Source of the DNA: JAEVLT01 sp050496765 | GTDB taxonomy: Bacteria > Bacillota > Bacilli > Bacillales > Cytobacillaceae | Length of the DNA: 47,495 nt | NCBI RefSeq assembly: GCF_050496765.1 | Contig: NZ_JBNWEO010000022.1 | Span: forward strand, 1-47,495 | Reading direction: 5' to 3' | Part shown: positions 23,790 through 32,055 of the stretch, in pieces | Layout: every line of letters starts with the position of its first letter | How positions within the stretch are numbered: the first letter of the stretch is position 1 | The notes under the pieces: model-generated | Databases searched by the model: none | What the model saw: only the letters and a program-made list of their open reading frames with translations | What the model was told of the DNA's origin: nothing | Position numbers and translations under genes: made by a program

Positions 23790-23900
23790 TTACAAGAAGT
23801 GAAGGACGATTTTTATCCAACCGAAAAAGGCGATCCATAACGGCACGCTCAGCGATGTTCCCCAAAACATTCCAACCAGGAAATTCCCTTGCTTTTCCAT
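23790..23900 (-). CDS. 36-aa small membrane protein
   Basis: MEKQGNFLVGMFWGTSLSV then PLWIAFFGWIKIVLHFL: almost the whole peptide is one amphipathic to hydrophobic segment long enough to cross or line a membrane. GAGGAGTGATTCTC precedes the ATG. A frameshifted duplicate is at 20380-20497. Too short for any family assignment; function unknown. Confidence 0.6.
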   Translation of the reverse strand: MEKQGNFLVGMFWGTSLSVPLWIAFFGWIKIVLHFL

Positions 23901-24257
23901 GAGAATCACTCCTCGTAAAAAGTGCAAATATACACTAACTATTTCCTTTTTAGCCTGGTTCTAAACATTACGTGTAAGCGCTTACTTCATTTGGCTAATT
24001 GTAGCATGTTTGAAAGATGAAAAAGCAAGAAATTTGTCTACGGACAACCTAATTCTTTTTGACAAAAGCTGCATAAAGCGAAAAAGTGGCTTCTGCAAGT
24101 TACCGAATGGTTCTTTCGGTGCCCATTATCACGGGGAATTTTCAAAAAATGATTTTCATAATTGCTCGAAAGGATATAAATAGAATTGGGGAGAAATGTG
24201 ATGGTAAAATGAAAAGTAGGTTAAACGATAATATAGATAAAGCGGAGAGTGAATGTG
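23901..24257. other. Upstream region duplicated with the membrane peptide
   Basis: From 23901 to about 24075 the sequence follows that upstream of the other copy (20498-20680), for example CTTTTTGACAAAAGC, and contains a GTAAGCGCTTAC palindrome not found in the other copy. No gene is supported. Confidence 0.4.
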
Positions 24258-24785
24258 ATGGCATGGAAAATAAATAGTTCGAACAATCAAAAAGTGGATC
24301 GATTCGGAATTACGATTGACAAGGTGATTCTTCCAAATGGAGAGGAAAAGACTTTTTCCTTTTTGGATTTTGCCAAAGGGGTCTGTGTACTACCCATAAC
24401 GGAAAATAAAGACATTATTTGTCTTAAACAATACCGACATGCATTAAAAAGCTGGCAATGGGAGCTTCCTGCTGGCATGATTGATCATTCGGAAACTTCT
24501 CCGCTTGCGGTTGCAAAAAAAGAGCTCGAAGAAGAAACAGGGTATGTAGCCGAACATTGGCTCGAATTGGGCAGTTTTTTTCCATCTCCAGGCTCGACGA
24601 CTGAGGAAATCTATTTGTTTGCGGCAGCGGGACTAAAAGCTTCGCAGCAAAAGTTAGAAAGCAGCGAGCAAATTGAGCTGCACTTTATTCCAATGGAAGA
24701 GCTGAAGGAAATGGTCGCAAAAGGCGAGTTCAAGCACGGCGCAGGGTTAGCCGCCATCTTGCGGTATAAGTTTTTGACGGATTAG
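24258..24785 (+). CDS. Nudix hydrolase, ADP-ribose pyrophosphatase-like
   Basis: The 175-residue protein contains a Nudix box, GMIDHSETSPLAVAKKELEE followed by ETGY, that is G-x5-E-x7-x-E-x2-E-E-x-G, with Lys where most members have Arg. The upstream WELPAG and the downstream SPGSTTEEIYLFAA are typical of ADP-ribose pyrophosphatases, which cleave ADP-ribose to AMP and ribose phosphate with Mg2+. The ATG at 24258 is used; the GTG three codons upstream is possible. The ribosome site GCGGAGAG is modest. Single gene. Confidence 0.88.
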   Translation: MAWKINSSNNQKVDRFGITIDKVILPNGEEKTFSFLDFAKGVCVLPITENKDIICLKQYRHALKSWQWELPAGMIDHSETSPLAVAKKELEEETGYVAEHWLELGSFFPSPGSTTEEIYLFAAAGLKASQQKLESSEQIELHFIPMEELKEMVAKGEFKHGAGLAAILRYKFLTD

Positions 24786-25079
24786 AAAGCGACATGCTGC
24801 GATATTTGTCGGATGTTTATCAGTAAGGTGTGAAGATACCGGTAAAAAATAAAGCAAACCACTCGAAGCCGTCGCAAGTGCAAGAGTGGTTTGCCTAATG
24901 GTAGGTCGTATAGCAATGCTCCGGTTGTTTTCAAGATTGGGAGAGAGAGCTTTTCAGGAACCGATTCTATTTTTTTTACTAAAATTTTGTGTTCCCAGTC
25001 ATCTCCAATGTCATACGTGTTTAAATTGTTTTTTTTCACTTGGTACCCAATCCTGCAACATTTCCTTGGCCTTTTTAGT
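24782..25079 (-). pseudogene. Remnant of a plasmid pRiA4b ORF-3-like protein
   Basis: The minus strand carries KEMLQDWVPSEKK, then in another frame NTYDIGDDWEHKILVKKIES, the hallmark TYDFGDDWEH segment of the pRiA4b ORF-3 family (often passenger genes of insertion elements). After about 25 more residues the similarity stops. A frameshift and both ends missing make this a fragment. The hairpin at 24854-24894 lies inside its decayed 3' part. Confidence 0.6.
24854..24894 (+). repeat. Orphan hairpin related to the small-protein cassettes
   Basis: An 11-bp stem GCAAACCACTC/GAGTGGTTTGC closes the loop GAAGCCGTCGCAAGTGCAA. The cassettes have the same loop core (GCCGTCGCAAG) on the stem AACCACCC/GGGTGGTT, so the stem differs by a compensated base pair while the loop is kept. 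No small ORF or terminator accompanies it. Confidence 0.6.
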
Positions 25080-26376
25080 CATCCTTGCCGCGGTTGTTTC
25101 CTTTTTTATCTTCTTTGTTTTTCTTGTTATTGTCATGTTCGCGCTCAACTTGTTTTTTTGCTTCTTCTGCTTTTTTCAAGTTTTCACTTTCCTCGGCCGC
25201 TGGTTGAACGGCAGGAGCTGGAGTCTGAGCTTGTGCCGGTGTTTGACTTTGGATAATAGAAGGGCTCTTTTCAACATCTGCTTCCACCCTTTTTGGCTGA
25301 ACATTGGTTACTGTGGCTGGTTGTGCTGGGGCAGCCATTTTATTCTTTTCTGGTTGTCTTCCTTCTTGTTCGCTCGATTTATTTCGCTCATAACTAACAG
25401 GTTTAGGCTGATCAATCCCTTTGGTTTTTATCTCTTCGACATGGTTGTCCTTAGAATGGTCCTCTTCGGTCTTTACATCAGCTGTTTGATTAGCAGGTGT
25501 CGTTGTTGAAGCTTGCGGATGGTCTGCTCCGTCATTTGAAGCGGCTTGATCTTCTGTCTTCTGTTTTTGTTGAAGCTTTGCCAATCGTTTTGTCAGTTTT
25601 GCGTCTACATGTTCGATCGCTTTTTCAATATTTTTTGTAAGAGCCTCCTTTGCCTTTGGATTGTCCACTTTTTCAATAGCGGCTTGCAATGCTAGGATCG
25701 TTTGACCAAATTGCGTTTGAAGCTGTGATGGTAAGTCGGCCTTTTCTGCGGTTAGGCCACCACTTGATTGGCTAGTGCTAGCTGTTTGATCTCCGCTTGT
25801 TTGAGCAGGATCGGCCGTTTTCTCCTTTGTTGATGCGGTTGCTTTTTTAGCAGTATCGACTGCTTTTTGTTGTTCTTCAATGGCCTTCTGAATTGTTTGT
25901 TGCGCCAAATCTGTTTTCCCTTGCTTCATTAATTCATTCGCTTCGGCTAACCGTTCTTGGGCATATTGGGCAATTTGCTTCGCTTTGTCCGCGTCAGTAA
26001 AGGTAAACGCTAATTTAATATTTTCAGTTAATAATTTAAAAAAATAAAAGAAATCTCCTGGAAGTAGACTGGGTGTACTACTTGTGACTGTTGTTGAATC
26101 TGTTGGTGATAGATTCGTATTTGTAGACGTCTGAGTTGAATCTGCCGTTGTTTGGCTGGACGTAGGTTGCCCAGTCGTTGAACTGCTTTGATCTGGAGTG
26201 GAGGCTGCTGCAGTTCCAGAAGTTGTTGTGCTTTCAACAGTTGGAGTGGCTTGGTCGGTGGTGGTGGTTGTTCCTTCTGCAAAGGCACTTCCTCCCCAGA
26301 AGCTCAAACTTAATGCGATTGTTCCCGTGATTACAGCTCTTGCTGCTGCATTTCGAATCGTTTCTTTGAAATCCAT
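25075..26376 (-). CDS. Secreted DUF5667-domain protein under c-di-GMP riboswitch control
   Basis: 433 residues. A signal peptide (TGTIALSLSFWGGSAFAEG, cleavage near residue 33) is followed by a Thr/Ser/Gln-rich linker, the DUF5667 domain (LLPGDFFYFFKLLTENIKLA, then DKAKQIAQYAQERLAEANEL, about residues 104-170), a second helical segment (LQTQFGQTILALQAAIEKVD) and a long low-complexity Pro/Ala/Lys tail ending KGNNRGKDD. It is exported and probably wall- or surface-associated; no LPxTG anchor is seen. AAGGGGGAAACGTG precedes the ATG. A GEMM riboswitch plus terminator controls it, so c-di-GMP sets its level, suggesting a role in adhesion or biofilm. Confidence 0.8.
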   Translation of the reverse strand: MDFKETIRNAAARAVITGTIALSLSFWGGSAFAEGTTTTTDQATPTVESTTTSGTAAASTPDQSSSTTGQPTSSQTTADSTQTSTNTNLSPTDSTTVTSSTPSLLPGDFFYFFKLLTENIKLAFTFTDADKAKQIAQYAQERLAEANELMKQGKTDLAQQTIQKAIEEQQKAVDTAKKATASTKEKTADPAQTSGDQTASTSQSSGGLTAEKADLPSQLQTQFGQTILALQAAIEKVDNPKAKEALTKNIEKAIEHVDAKLTKRLAKLQQKQKTEDQAASNDGADHPQASTTTPANQTADVKTEEDHSKDNHVEEIKTKGIDQPKPVSYERNKSSEQEGRQPEKNKMAAPAQPATVTNVQPKRVEADVEKSPSIIQSQTPAQAQTPAPAVQPAAEESENLKKAEEAKKQVEREHDNNKKNKEDKKGNNRGKDD

Positions 26377-26410
26377 TCACGTTTCCCCCTTGTTTCTTTT
26401 AAAAAAAAAT

Positions 26411-26439
26411 AAAAAAACTTGCAAAAGGCTATTTGCAAG
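26411..26439 (-). terminator. Intrinsic terminator in the riboswitch leader
   Basis: Stem CTTGCAAA/TTTGCAAG with a 6-nt loop and a run of seven T on the minus strand, between the aptamer and the ribosome site. It is the expression platform of the riboswitch. Confidence 0.8.
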
Positions 26440-26471
26440 AATCGATCGTATCCCTAAAACGGACAGGATAT

Positions 26472-26557
26472 CCCATTCTTTGCAACCCAGCCGTCATAGC
26501 AATTCACCTTAGACCTGTAGGCTTTGCGTCCTTACTTTTCAGTAAGTTTGCCTTTGA
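26472..26557 (-). ncRNA. c-di-GMP-I (GEMM) riboswitch upstream of the DUF5667 gene
   Basis: The minus strand shows the GEMM hallmarks in order: AAAGGCAAAC, a stem-loop TTACTGAAAAGTAA, GGACGCAAAGCCT with the tetraloop-receptor partner, GGTCTAAGG, and a second stem with GACGGCTGGGTTGC. These form the P2/P3 arms around the ligand pocket. Class I c-di-GMP sensing is assumed; the closely related cGAMP variant cannot be excluded by eye. Its terminator lies at 26411-26439. Confidence 0.88.
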
Positions 26558-26670
26558 AAAAATAAGAATCTATTAAATTCGTTGTGTCTTTGCTGTTACT
26601 CCTACGATTCATATTTTTGCATTTTTTCGACAAAAAAACATCCGACTTTGGACCTGTTCATTCGGATAGT

Positions 26671-26706
26671 AAAAAAAGTCCCGATGCAGGATCTGGGACG
26701 TTTTTG
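26671..26706 (-). terminator. Terminator of the GGDEF-HD-GYP gene
   Basis: GTCCC/GGGAC stem with a 12-nt loop and seven T on the minus strand, about 40 nt beyond the stop at 26742. Confidence 0.75.
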
Positions 26707-26741
26707 TTGAAATTCTTTATAGGTTGCGTAAATCTGCAATC

Positions 26742-28580
26742 TCAGACACCTTCCGCATATTCAGCCGTTCCCACACATGTTTCAGCATCAAGCTGCTCAA
26801 TTAGCTCAATAAACGGTTCGACGAATTGCGGATCAAATTGTTTGCCGGCACATGCACGTAATTCAATGATTGCTTCTTTAAATGTCTTGGTCTTTTGGTA
26901 TGGCCGTTCGGTTGTCATGGCGTCAAAAGAGTCGATGACACACAAAATCCGCGATAGTTTTGGAATCGTTTTTCCTTTCAGGCCATACGGATAGCCATTC
27001 CCGTCAAAGCGCTCATGATGAAGTTCCACTAAAGGAATCAAATCCTCAAACTTTTTATTGGTTGAAATGATTTCTTTCCCCCAAGTAACATGCTTTTTCA
27101 TGATTTCCCATTCATGGGGGTCCAGTTTTCCTTTTTTGTTAATGATATCTCGCGGGATTTCCAGTTTTCCAATGTCATGAATAAGCGCACCAAGAATAAG
27201 TGTTTTTCTTTCTTGCTCGGTCAGCTGCAACTTTTTTGAAAAATCAACGGCATATTGATACACACGTTTGCTGTGTCGGTATGTATAGACATCCTTTGAT
27301 AAAAAGATTTTTAATTGCTGTTCCGCTTCCTCAAGATCTTTTTCAAGATTCAGTGATTTTTGCACGGAATAATCGGTTTGTTCATTAAATAGGTGCACTA
27401 AATTTTTTCCATGCTCTTTTGCCGAGTACATTGCTAGATCTGCTTTATGAATGAGGTCAGATATATTTAAGATGCCTTTTTCCCACTCGGCAATTCCGGC
27501 GGAAAAGGAAAAACAGCCATAAGGTAGACCTTCTACCCCATAGAAATAGGTGTCATTTGCTTTTTTTCGCAAATCATTTACAAAATGAAAGGCCTCATTT
27601 CGATTTGTATTCGGCATCAAGATGGTAAACTCTTCGCCACCATACCGGGCAACGATAAAATTTCTTTCATCAGCAATCTTTTTTAAAAGGTGGCCGAATT
27701 CTTTCAGCAATTGATCGCCCGGAATATGCCCGTAAAGATCATTGTATTTCTTAAAATCGTCGATATCCAAAAGCGCGAGACTAAGCGGATGACCCGTTTC
27801 ATTTGCAAACTTTACATTTTTTTCAAGAAGTTCTTTAAAATAACCATGGTTGTTCAAATCAGTAAGGAAGTCTTTGTTAGCCTTTTCTGAAATTTCTTTA
27901 AATAGTTTGAAATGTTGTTTGAATGCAAAAGATAAAAGTATAGAAATACATATAAATAGAAAAAGTCCATACATCTTTTGTGAATTTATTAAAATTACAA
28001 GTACTTGAGAAAGCAACATAGTAACAATATAAGTAGAAATCGGTTCGATAATTAAACCTTTAACTATATAATTTAAGTTTCCTGAAGCTGACAATATAAA
28101 ATAGACACCAATAAGAATAATATTTGTAGTAAAATAAATAATAAAAGAAAAAATAGTTGGGAACAGGTTCTTTATGGTAATTTCACCAATCACTCCGCCA
28201 GAAATTAAATAAACATAGTAGGCTGATGAAATCATTAGTGTGTACATACCAAAATTAAAAATATGTTTCCACCAAGCAGTTGTTCTAAGAATTAATGCAA
28301 AAATTATAGCAAATAGGAACAAAATAGCTAAAGTATCTTGTAAACCAAATAAAAAAAGAACTCCGAGAAATATAGATGAATCCATAGAAAAATGGTTACC
28401 CTTTGGTGGCAATTCAATCATAAAGTAGTTTAGCATTAAGATTGTACCGGCAACCAATAAAATAGTAACCAAATCGCCATAATGATAAAATCTAGGATTA
28501 ATGAGACTTGCAAAGACAATTATTCCAGAAAGGGATACAAAAAAAAGATAAGAATGGGCTGGGGATTTAAAAAATTGCAT
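26742..28580 (-). CDS. Membrane GGDEF plus HD-GYP protein (c-di-GMP turnover)
   Basis: 612 residues. About seven or eight membrane helices occupy residues 1-225. A GGDEF domain follows (DFLTDLNNHGYFKELLE, ALLDIDDFKKYND, ARYGGEEF), with a canonical GGEEF active site for making c-di-GMP from two GTP. The C-terminal HD-GYP domain (GALIHDIGK, HHERFDGNGYPYGLKG) has all metal ligands and would degrade c-di-GMP. One protein may thus both make and break the messenger according to a membrane signal. The ribosome site GAGAGAGATG is before the ATG. It is third in line after the DUF5317 and 33-aa peptide genes and next to a riboswitch-controlled gene. Confidence 0.93.
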   Translation of the reverse strand: MQFFKSPAHSYLFFVSLSGIIVFASLINPRFYHYGDLVTILLVAGTILMLNYFMIELPPKGNHFSMDSSIFLGVLFLFGLQDTLAILFLFAIIFALILRTTAWWKHIFNFGMYTLMISSAYYVYLISGGVIGEITIKNLFPTIFSFIIYFTTNIILIGVYFILSASGNLNYIVKGLIIEPISTYIVTMLLSQVLVILINSQKMYGLFLFICISILLSFAFKQHFKLFKEISEKANKDFLTDLNNHGYFKELLEKNVKFANETGHPLSLALLDIDDFKKYNDLYGHIPGDQLLKEFGHLLKKIADERNFIVARYGGEEFTILMPNTNRNEAFHFVNDLRKKANDTYFYGVEGLPYGCFSFSAGIAEWEKGILNISDLIHKADLAMYSAKEHGKNLVHLFNEQTDYSVQKSLNLEKDLEEAEQQLKIFLSKDVYTYRHSKRVYQYAVDFSKKLQLTEQERKTLILGALIHDIGKLEIPRDIINKKGKLDPHEWEIMKKHVTWGKEIISTNKKFEDLIPLVELHHERFDGNGYPYGLKGKTIPKLSRILCVIDSFDAMTTERPYQKTKTFKEAIIELRACAGKQFDPQFVEPFIELIEQLDAETCVGTAEYAEGV

Positions 28581-28618
28581 TTTTCATCTCTCTCAATATT
28601 TAATTAAAGGAGAAGTTT

Positions 28619-28645
28619 TTCAGTAGACAAACTCCTCCTTTTTTA
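28619..28645 (-). terminator. Hairpin between the peptide and GGDEF-HD-GYP genes
   Basis: GGAG-AGTTT / AAACT-CTCC inverted repeat with one mismatch. On the minus strand the tail is CTTTAATT, so it may only weaken readthrough into the GGDEF gene. Confidence 0.4.
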
Positions 28646-28646
28646 A

Positions 28647-28748
28647 TTATAATAGTTTAAATCCAGAAGTTAAAGCAACAATAGCAGAAACGATAATAAG
28701 TGCATTAAACAATACATTTGTTAATTTGATTCCCTCAGCTTTCTTCAC
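28647..28748 (-). CDS. 33-aa membrane peptide
   Basis: AGAAGGTGAAAAAA precedes a GTG start. The peptide MKKAEGIKLTNVLFNALIIV... has a positively charged start and one hydrophobic segment through IVSAIVALTSGF, ending in KLL. It starts 15 nt after the DUF5317 stop, so it is translated from the same mRNA. It could be a regulator of the membrane-bound GGDEF-HD-GYP protein downstream; that is inference from position alone. Confidence 0.55.
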   Translation of the reverse strand: MKKAEGIKLTNVLFNALIIVSAIVALTSGFKLL

Positions 28749-28762
28749 TTTTTTCACCTTCT

Positions 28763-29338
28763 TTAAATGGATTTTGATATCTTCACCTTTTTATCCCTTT
28801 GCATCGGTACCATTAAATGCTGGATAAAAAGGAAGATTCCGATGTTCATAATAATGTCGCCAATGCTAATGACTTGAGTGCGGGGATAGGGCTTTGTCAG
28901 TGGGATGATATCACCCAAAAAGCCAAGCTTCGTTGATTCCGTTAAGGCCTGATGCTTGGCATATAAAGAACCCTTCAGTGCTTCGAAATAGCTTGGATCC
29001 AGTATGGATGCAGCATGTTCTGATACAGGCATTCTCCCGCCGTTTAAAACCATGACAAAAAAATTCAAAAATACTCCAATCAATATCCACATAAAGCCGG
29101 TTTGTTTGCGATTCATAAACAAAAATAGTAAACCGGCAATGTATACAAGCATGTAAATAAACCCGCTGGCTCGTCCAAGAAACGAAAAACGGTTTTGAAA
29201 AAGAAACATGAGAATTTCGATGCCGAGCAATAAAGGAAAAATCCATCCCGCCTTTAAGTTTAAAGAGGATAACCCTTTTAAATTTCCCTTTCGAAAAAAT
29301 CCGACAATCAAAGACAAAATCATGCCATCAAAAACCAT
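28763..29338 (-). CDS. DUF5317 family membrane protein
   Basis: 191 residues with five or six hydrophobic segments (GWIFPLLLGIEILMFLF, FIYMLVYIAGLLFLF, FMWILIGVFLNFFVM, IGDIIMNIGIFLFI). The motif MVLNGGRMPVSE between segments is typical of DUF5317. The protein is an integral membrane protein of unknown function. It leads a short minus-strand unit with the 33-aa peptide and the GGDEF-HD-GYP protein, so it may take part in sensing or signal output. Confidence 0.75.
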   Translation of the reverse strand: MVFDGMILSLIVGFFRKGNLKGLSSLNLKAGWIFPLLLGIEILMFLFQNRFSFLGRASGFIYMLVYIAGLLFLFMNRKQTGFMWILIGVFLNFFVMVLNGGRMPVSEHAASILDPSYFEALKGSLYAKHQALTESTKLGFLGDIIPLTKPYPRTQVISIGDIIMNIGIFLFIQHLMVPMQRDKKVKISKSI

Positions 29339-29803
29339 TTTTCGTTACCACCTGTAGTTTAATAGATTACGAAGGTATTATATCCCTATGATTGAATATT
29401 TTTCTTATACCCCATCATTATAATAACTGAACAAGGGTTAAGATTTCAAGACAAACAGAGGACGCCAAAGTGATTTAAGTGCCTAGGTGATGATAGACTT
29501 GTAAGTTTTTTCATTGAATTGGGCCATGGAGTGTTTGGGTATTGAAAAATAAATATCGAATGAAAGAAGCTTTCAATTGAGCTGCGATGCGACCCTTTTT
29601 ATAATATAAAAGAATCGATATACTTGGAGATTGTTTTATTGTGTGTATAGTAGAAAATGGATGTTTTGGTTATGAAAAATGGCAGAGTGGGTTATAACAA
29701 AGACCGTCATGCCGCGAAATGGTTGAAAAACCTGCAAAGTGTGTCATAAGAAGGAAAATTGAAAACCATTAAATAGGACTAGTGGAGAAAGGAGTGAACG
29801 AGG
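29339..29803. other. Divergent intergenic region upstream of ung
   Basis: It must hold the promoters of the leftward DUF5317 gene and of rightward ung. No gene is visible. A minus-strand TATAAT near 29418-29423 is a possible -10 box. The ung ribosome site (AAAGGAGTGAACGAGG) is at its right end. Confidence 0.4.
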
Positions 29804-30469
29804 ATGTCAATTTTGAAAAACGATTGGGCACCGCTGCTTGAAAGTGAATTTACCAAACCTTACTATCAGCGGCTGCAGGAAATTTTAAAAAAAGAGTACG
29901 CAACAACGGTTGTCTATCCCGATCAGTACGACATTTATAATGCCTTGCACTATACTTCTTTTCAAGACACAAAGGTTGTGATTATCGGGCAGGATCCTTA
30001 TCATGGACCTGGGCAGGCACATGGATTAAGTTTTTCTGTAAAGCCAGGAGTAAAAGTGCCGCCGTCATTGCAGAACATTTTCAAGGAGCTTCAAGCAGAT
30101 CTCGGCTGCCTGATTCCGGATAACGGCTATCTTGTTAAATGGGCGCAGCAGGGAGTGCTGCTAGTAAACGCCGTTTTAACTGTCCGTGCCGGTGAGCCCA
30201 ATTCTCATAAAGATCTCGGCTGGGAGACATTTACGGATAAAGTGATCGAAGTGCTAAATCAACGTGAGAAACCGGTGGTGTTTATACTTTGGGGGAAATT
30301 TGCCCAGCAAAAGCAGCAGCTTATGACATCGCCGCAGCATTTCATCCTAAAATCCCCACATCCAAGCCCATTTTCCGCTAACCGCGGGTTTTTTGGCAGC
30401 AGGCCGTTCTCAAGAACAAACGCATTTTTGCGCCAAATCGGACAGAAGGAAATTGATTGGGAATTATAA
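29804..30469 (+). CDS. ung: Uracil-DNA glycosylase, family 1
   Basis: The enzyme removes uracil from DNA in the first step of base-excision repair. At 221 residues it has normal length. The water-activating loop GQDPYHGPGQAHGLSFSV (about 64-81), the Pro/Ser loop around VPPSLQNIFKEL and the DNA-intercalation loop HPSPFSANRGFFG near residue 188 are all intact, including the catalytic Asp and His. AAAGGAGTGAACGAGG precedes the ATG. It probably forms a unit with the YdcF gene 170 bp downstream. Confidence 0.97.
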   Translation: MSILKNDWAPLLESEFTKPYYQRLQEILKKEYATTVVYPDQYDIYNALHYTSFQDTKVVIIGQDPYHGPGQAHGLSFSVKPGVKVPPSLQNIFKELQADLGCLIPDNGYLVKWAQQGVLLVNAVLTVRAGEPNSHKDLGWETFTDKVIEVLNQREKPVVFILWGKFAQQKQQLMTSPQHFILKSPHPSPFSANRGFFGSRPFSRTNAFLRQIGQKEIDWEL

Positions 30470-30640
30470 GGGCATTCTGGATAGTGAGGAGTTCACGCCT
30501 TGTGATTTTAAAAGGAATGCGGTGCGAAAACAATTGAAGAAAGTTGGATGGCAATCCGGGATGAGCAGAGCGTTTCGAGGAAGCAATTCATCCCAATCAC
30601 GATTCGTTAAAAAGGAATAGGCGAAAGGGGGGGCGAGTCA

Positions 30641-31387
30641 GTGCTTTACGTCATTAAATTTATCTATGGCTTTCTTTTACCGCCGGGAATCTTTATTCTC
30701 ATTCTCTTCGTTGCAGGCATATGGTTCTTTTTCCGCCAGAAAAAAGGGACAGGCAGTTTTTTGCTGATTGTTTCACTTGGCCTCTATCTATTTTCAGCCG
30801 AAATCACCGGCGAACTTCTGCTTCATTCTTTGGAAAAAATGTACCAGCCGCCGAAATCGATCAAAGGTGATGTAATTGTGGTGCTGGGCGGCGGGGCAAC
30901 AGGAGATACAGCAGACATTGATGGTGCGGGGCAATTGAGTGGCCATAGTGCGAACCGCATTTTAACAGCTGCCAGAATGTATAAAAAAACCCGCCTGCCC
31001 ATCATCATTTCAGGTGGATCCGTTTTCAAAGATTCAGGTAATGAAGCGGAAATTGCCAAGCGGCAGCTTGTTAGCTTAGGCATACCTCGGGAAAAAATTT
31101 TACTTGATCGTAAAAGCTTAAATACTGAACAGAATGCCATATATACAAAGAAGATATTGACGGCTTCCCATTTTAAATACCCAATAGTGGTTACTTCCGC
31201 TTTTCACATGAAACGGTCTGTCCTTCATTTTGAAAAGCAGGGGGTAAGTGTACAGCCCTATCCGACCGATTACAGAACGAGCAAAAAAATCGCTGTATAC
31301 GGCAATCAATTTGTCCCATCCGGACTTGAAAATACACGGATCGCATTAAAAGAATATTTGGGGATTTTGGCGTTGAAGGCGAGATGA
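30641..31387 (+). CDS. YdcF/SanA family (DUF218) membrane protein
   Basis: 248 residues: two hydrophobic N-terminal segments (about 5-27 and 37-55), then a Rossmann-like DUF218 domain with DVIVVLGGG, SGHSANRILTAARMYKK, LPIIISGGS, SLNTEQNA and VVTSAFHMKRS. These are the conserved patches of the family, linked to envelope or vancomycin-barrier functions in enterobacteria; the reaction is not established. The GTG at 30641 follows AAAGGGGGGGCGAG. The 170-bp gap after ung holds a short open frame (30470-30620) I do not regard as a gene. Confidence 0.85.
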   Translation: MLYVIKFIYGFLLPPGIFILILFVAGIWFFFRQKKGTGSFLLIVSLGLYLFSAEITGELLLHSLEKMYQPPKSIKGDVIVVLGGGATGDTADIDGAGQLSGHSANRILTAARMYKKTRLPIIISGGSVFKDSGNEAEIAKRQLVSLGIPREKILLDRKSLNTEQNAIYTKKILTASHFKYPIVVTSAFHMKRSVLHFEKQGVSVQPYPTDYRTSKKIAVYGNQFVPSGLENTRIALKEYLGILALKAR

Positions 31388-31417
31388 AAAACCAGAGAGA
31401 CGGTTCTCATTTTTTAG

Positions 31418-31456
31418 CACGAAACGAAGCAGGAGGTTTGTCCCCTGTTTCGTTTC
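31418..31456. terminator. Bidirectional terminator
   Basis: AAACGAAGCAGG/CCTGTTTCGTTT imperfect stem between the convergent YdcF and DUF1284 genes. A GACGGTTCTCATTTTTT segment precedes it. Confidence 0.6.
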
Positions 31457-31874
31457 ATCCCTTGAGCGCACGAATTCCTTCCTTGCATACCCCGTACCGT
31501 AGCCAAGAACAGCCTGCGCATAAGTGATCCAGGTTGTCGGGTTCGACTTTTTCTCCTGTTAATGCAACCAGTTTTGATTTTTTGTAAACTTTTCCTGGCT
31601 CCAATCCAAGATGACGAATCACTTTTTCATCCATTGAGAGGACGTGGTCATTTGAACCTTCTGCAGCCTCGCACGCTGATTCTCCTCTATGCGGGCAAGC
31701 CATACAAGCGTCGTCAAATGCTGCAACAACGCGAATCATAAAATCTTTTTCCTGATCACGAATGTCTTTCACAATCTCTGTCATTCGCTCAATAAAATCT
31801 GGACTATAGCCCATTCCCTTAAACCCATGAACACATAAAAGATGGTGTCCGCGCAGAATTCTCTCCAATTCCAT
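31455..31874 (-). CDS. DUF1284 protein with Cys motifs
   Basis: 139 residues, soluble. The start LRGHHLLCVHGFKGMGYSPDF is the DUF1284 signature. Later ACMACPHRGESAC and LCAGCSWLRYGVC provide clustered cysteines that probably bind a metal or an iron-sulfur cluster. The reaction is unknown. The assigned ATG is almost inside the GGAGG ribosome site; the TTG two codons later (31868) has better spacing and may be the true start. Confidence 0.8.
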   Translation of the reverse strand: MELERILRGHHLLCVHGFKGMGYSPDFIERMTEIVKDIRDQEKDFMIRVVAAFDDACMACPHRGESACEAAEGSNDHVLSMDEKVIRHLGLEPGKVYKKSKLVALTGEKVEPDNLDHLCAGCSWLRYGVCKEGIRALKG

Positions 31875-32055
31875 TCCTCCAAAATAGACGTACTGTCATT
31901 ATATTCGCAATGTTGCAACGAAATCCTTCCATTTCCTTTATTTAAATTTCAAGAATTAATCTTGAAATTTCTGTGAAGTATGAACTAAACCTTTTGCAGA
32001 TCTTGTCGATAATAAACAATATAAAAAAAGTAAAAACTGGGGGATTAATGACAGC

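Noticed and set aside
24886..25509. Cys/Phe-rich plus-strand frame of 207 codons
   Set aside because: It is the antisense shadow of the low-complexity tail of the DUF5667 gene.
26028..26288. Second minus-strand frame inside the DUF5667 gene
   Set aside because: Pro/Gln/Leu-rich shadow of the Thr/Ser-rich linker in another frame.
30470..30620. Short frame between ung and the YdcF gene
   Set aside because: It has no independent start and is the continuation of a frame inside ung; no family recognised.
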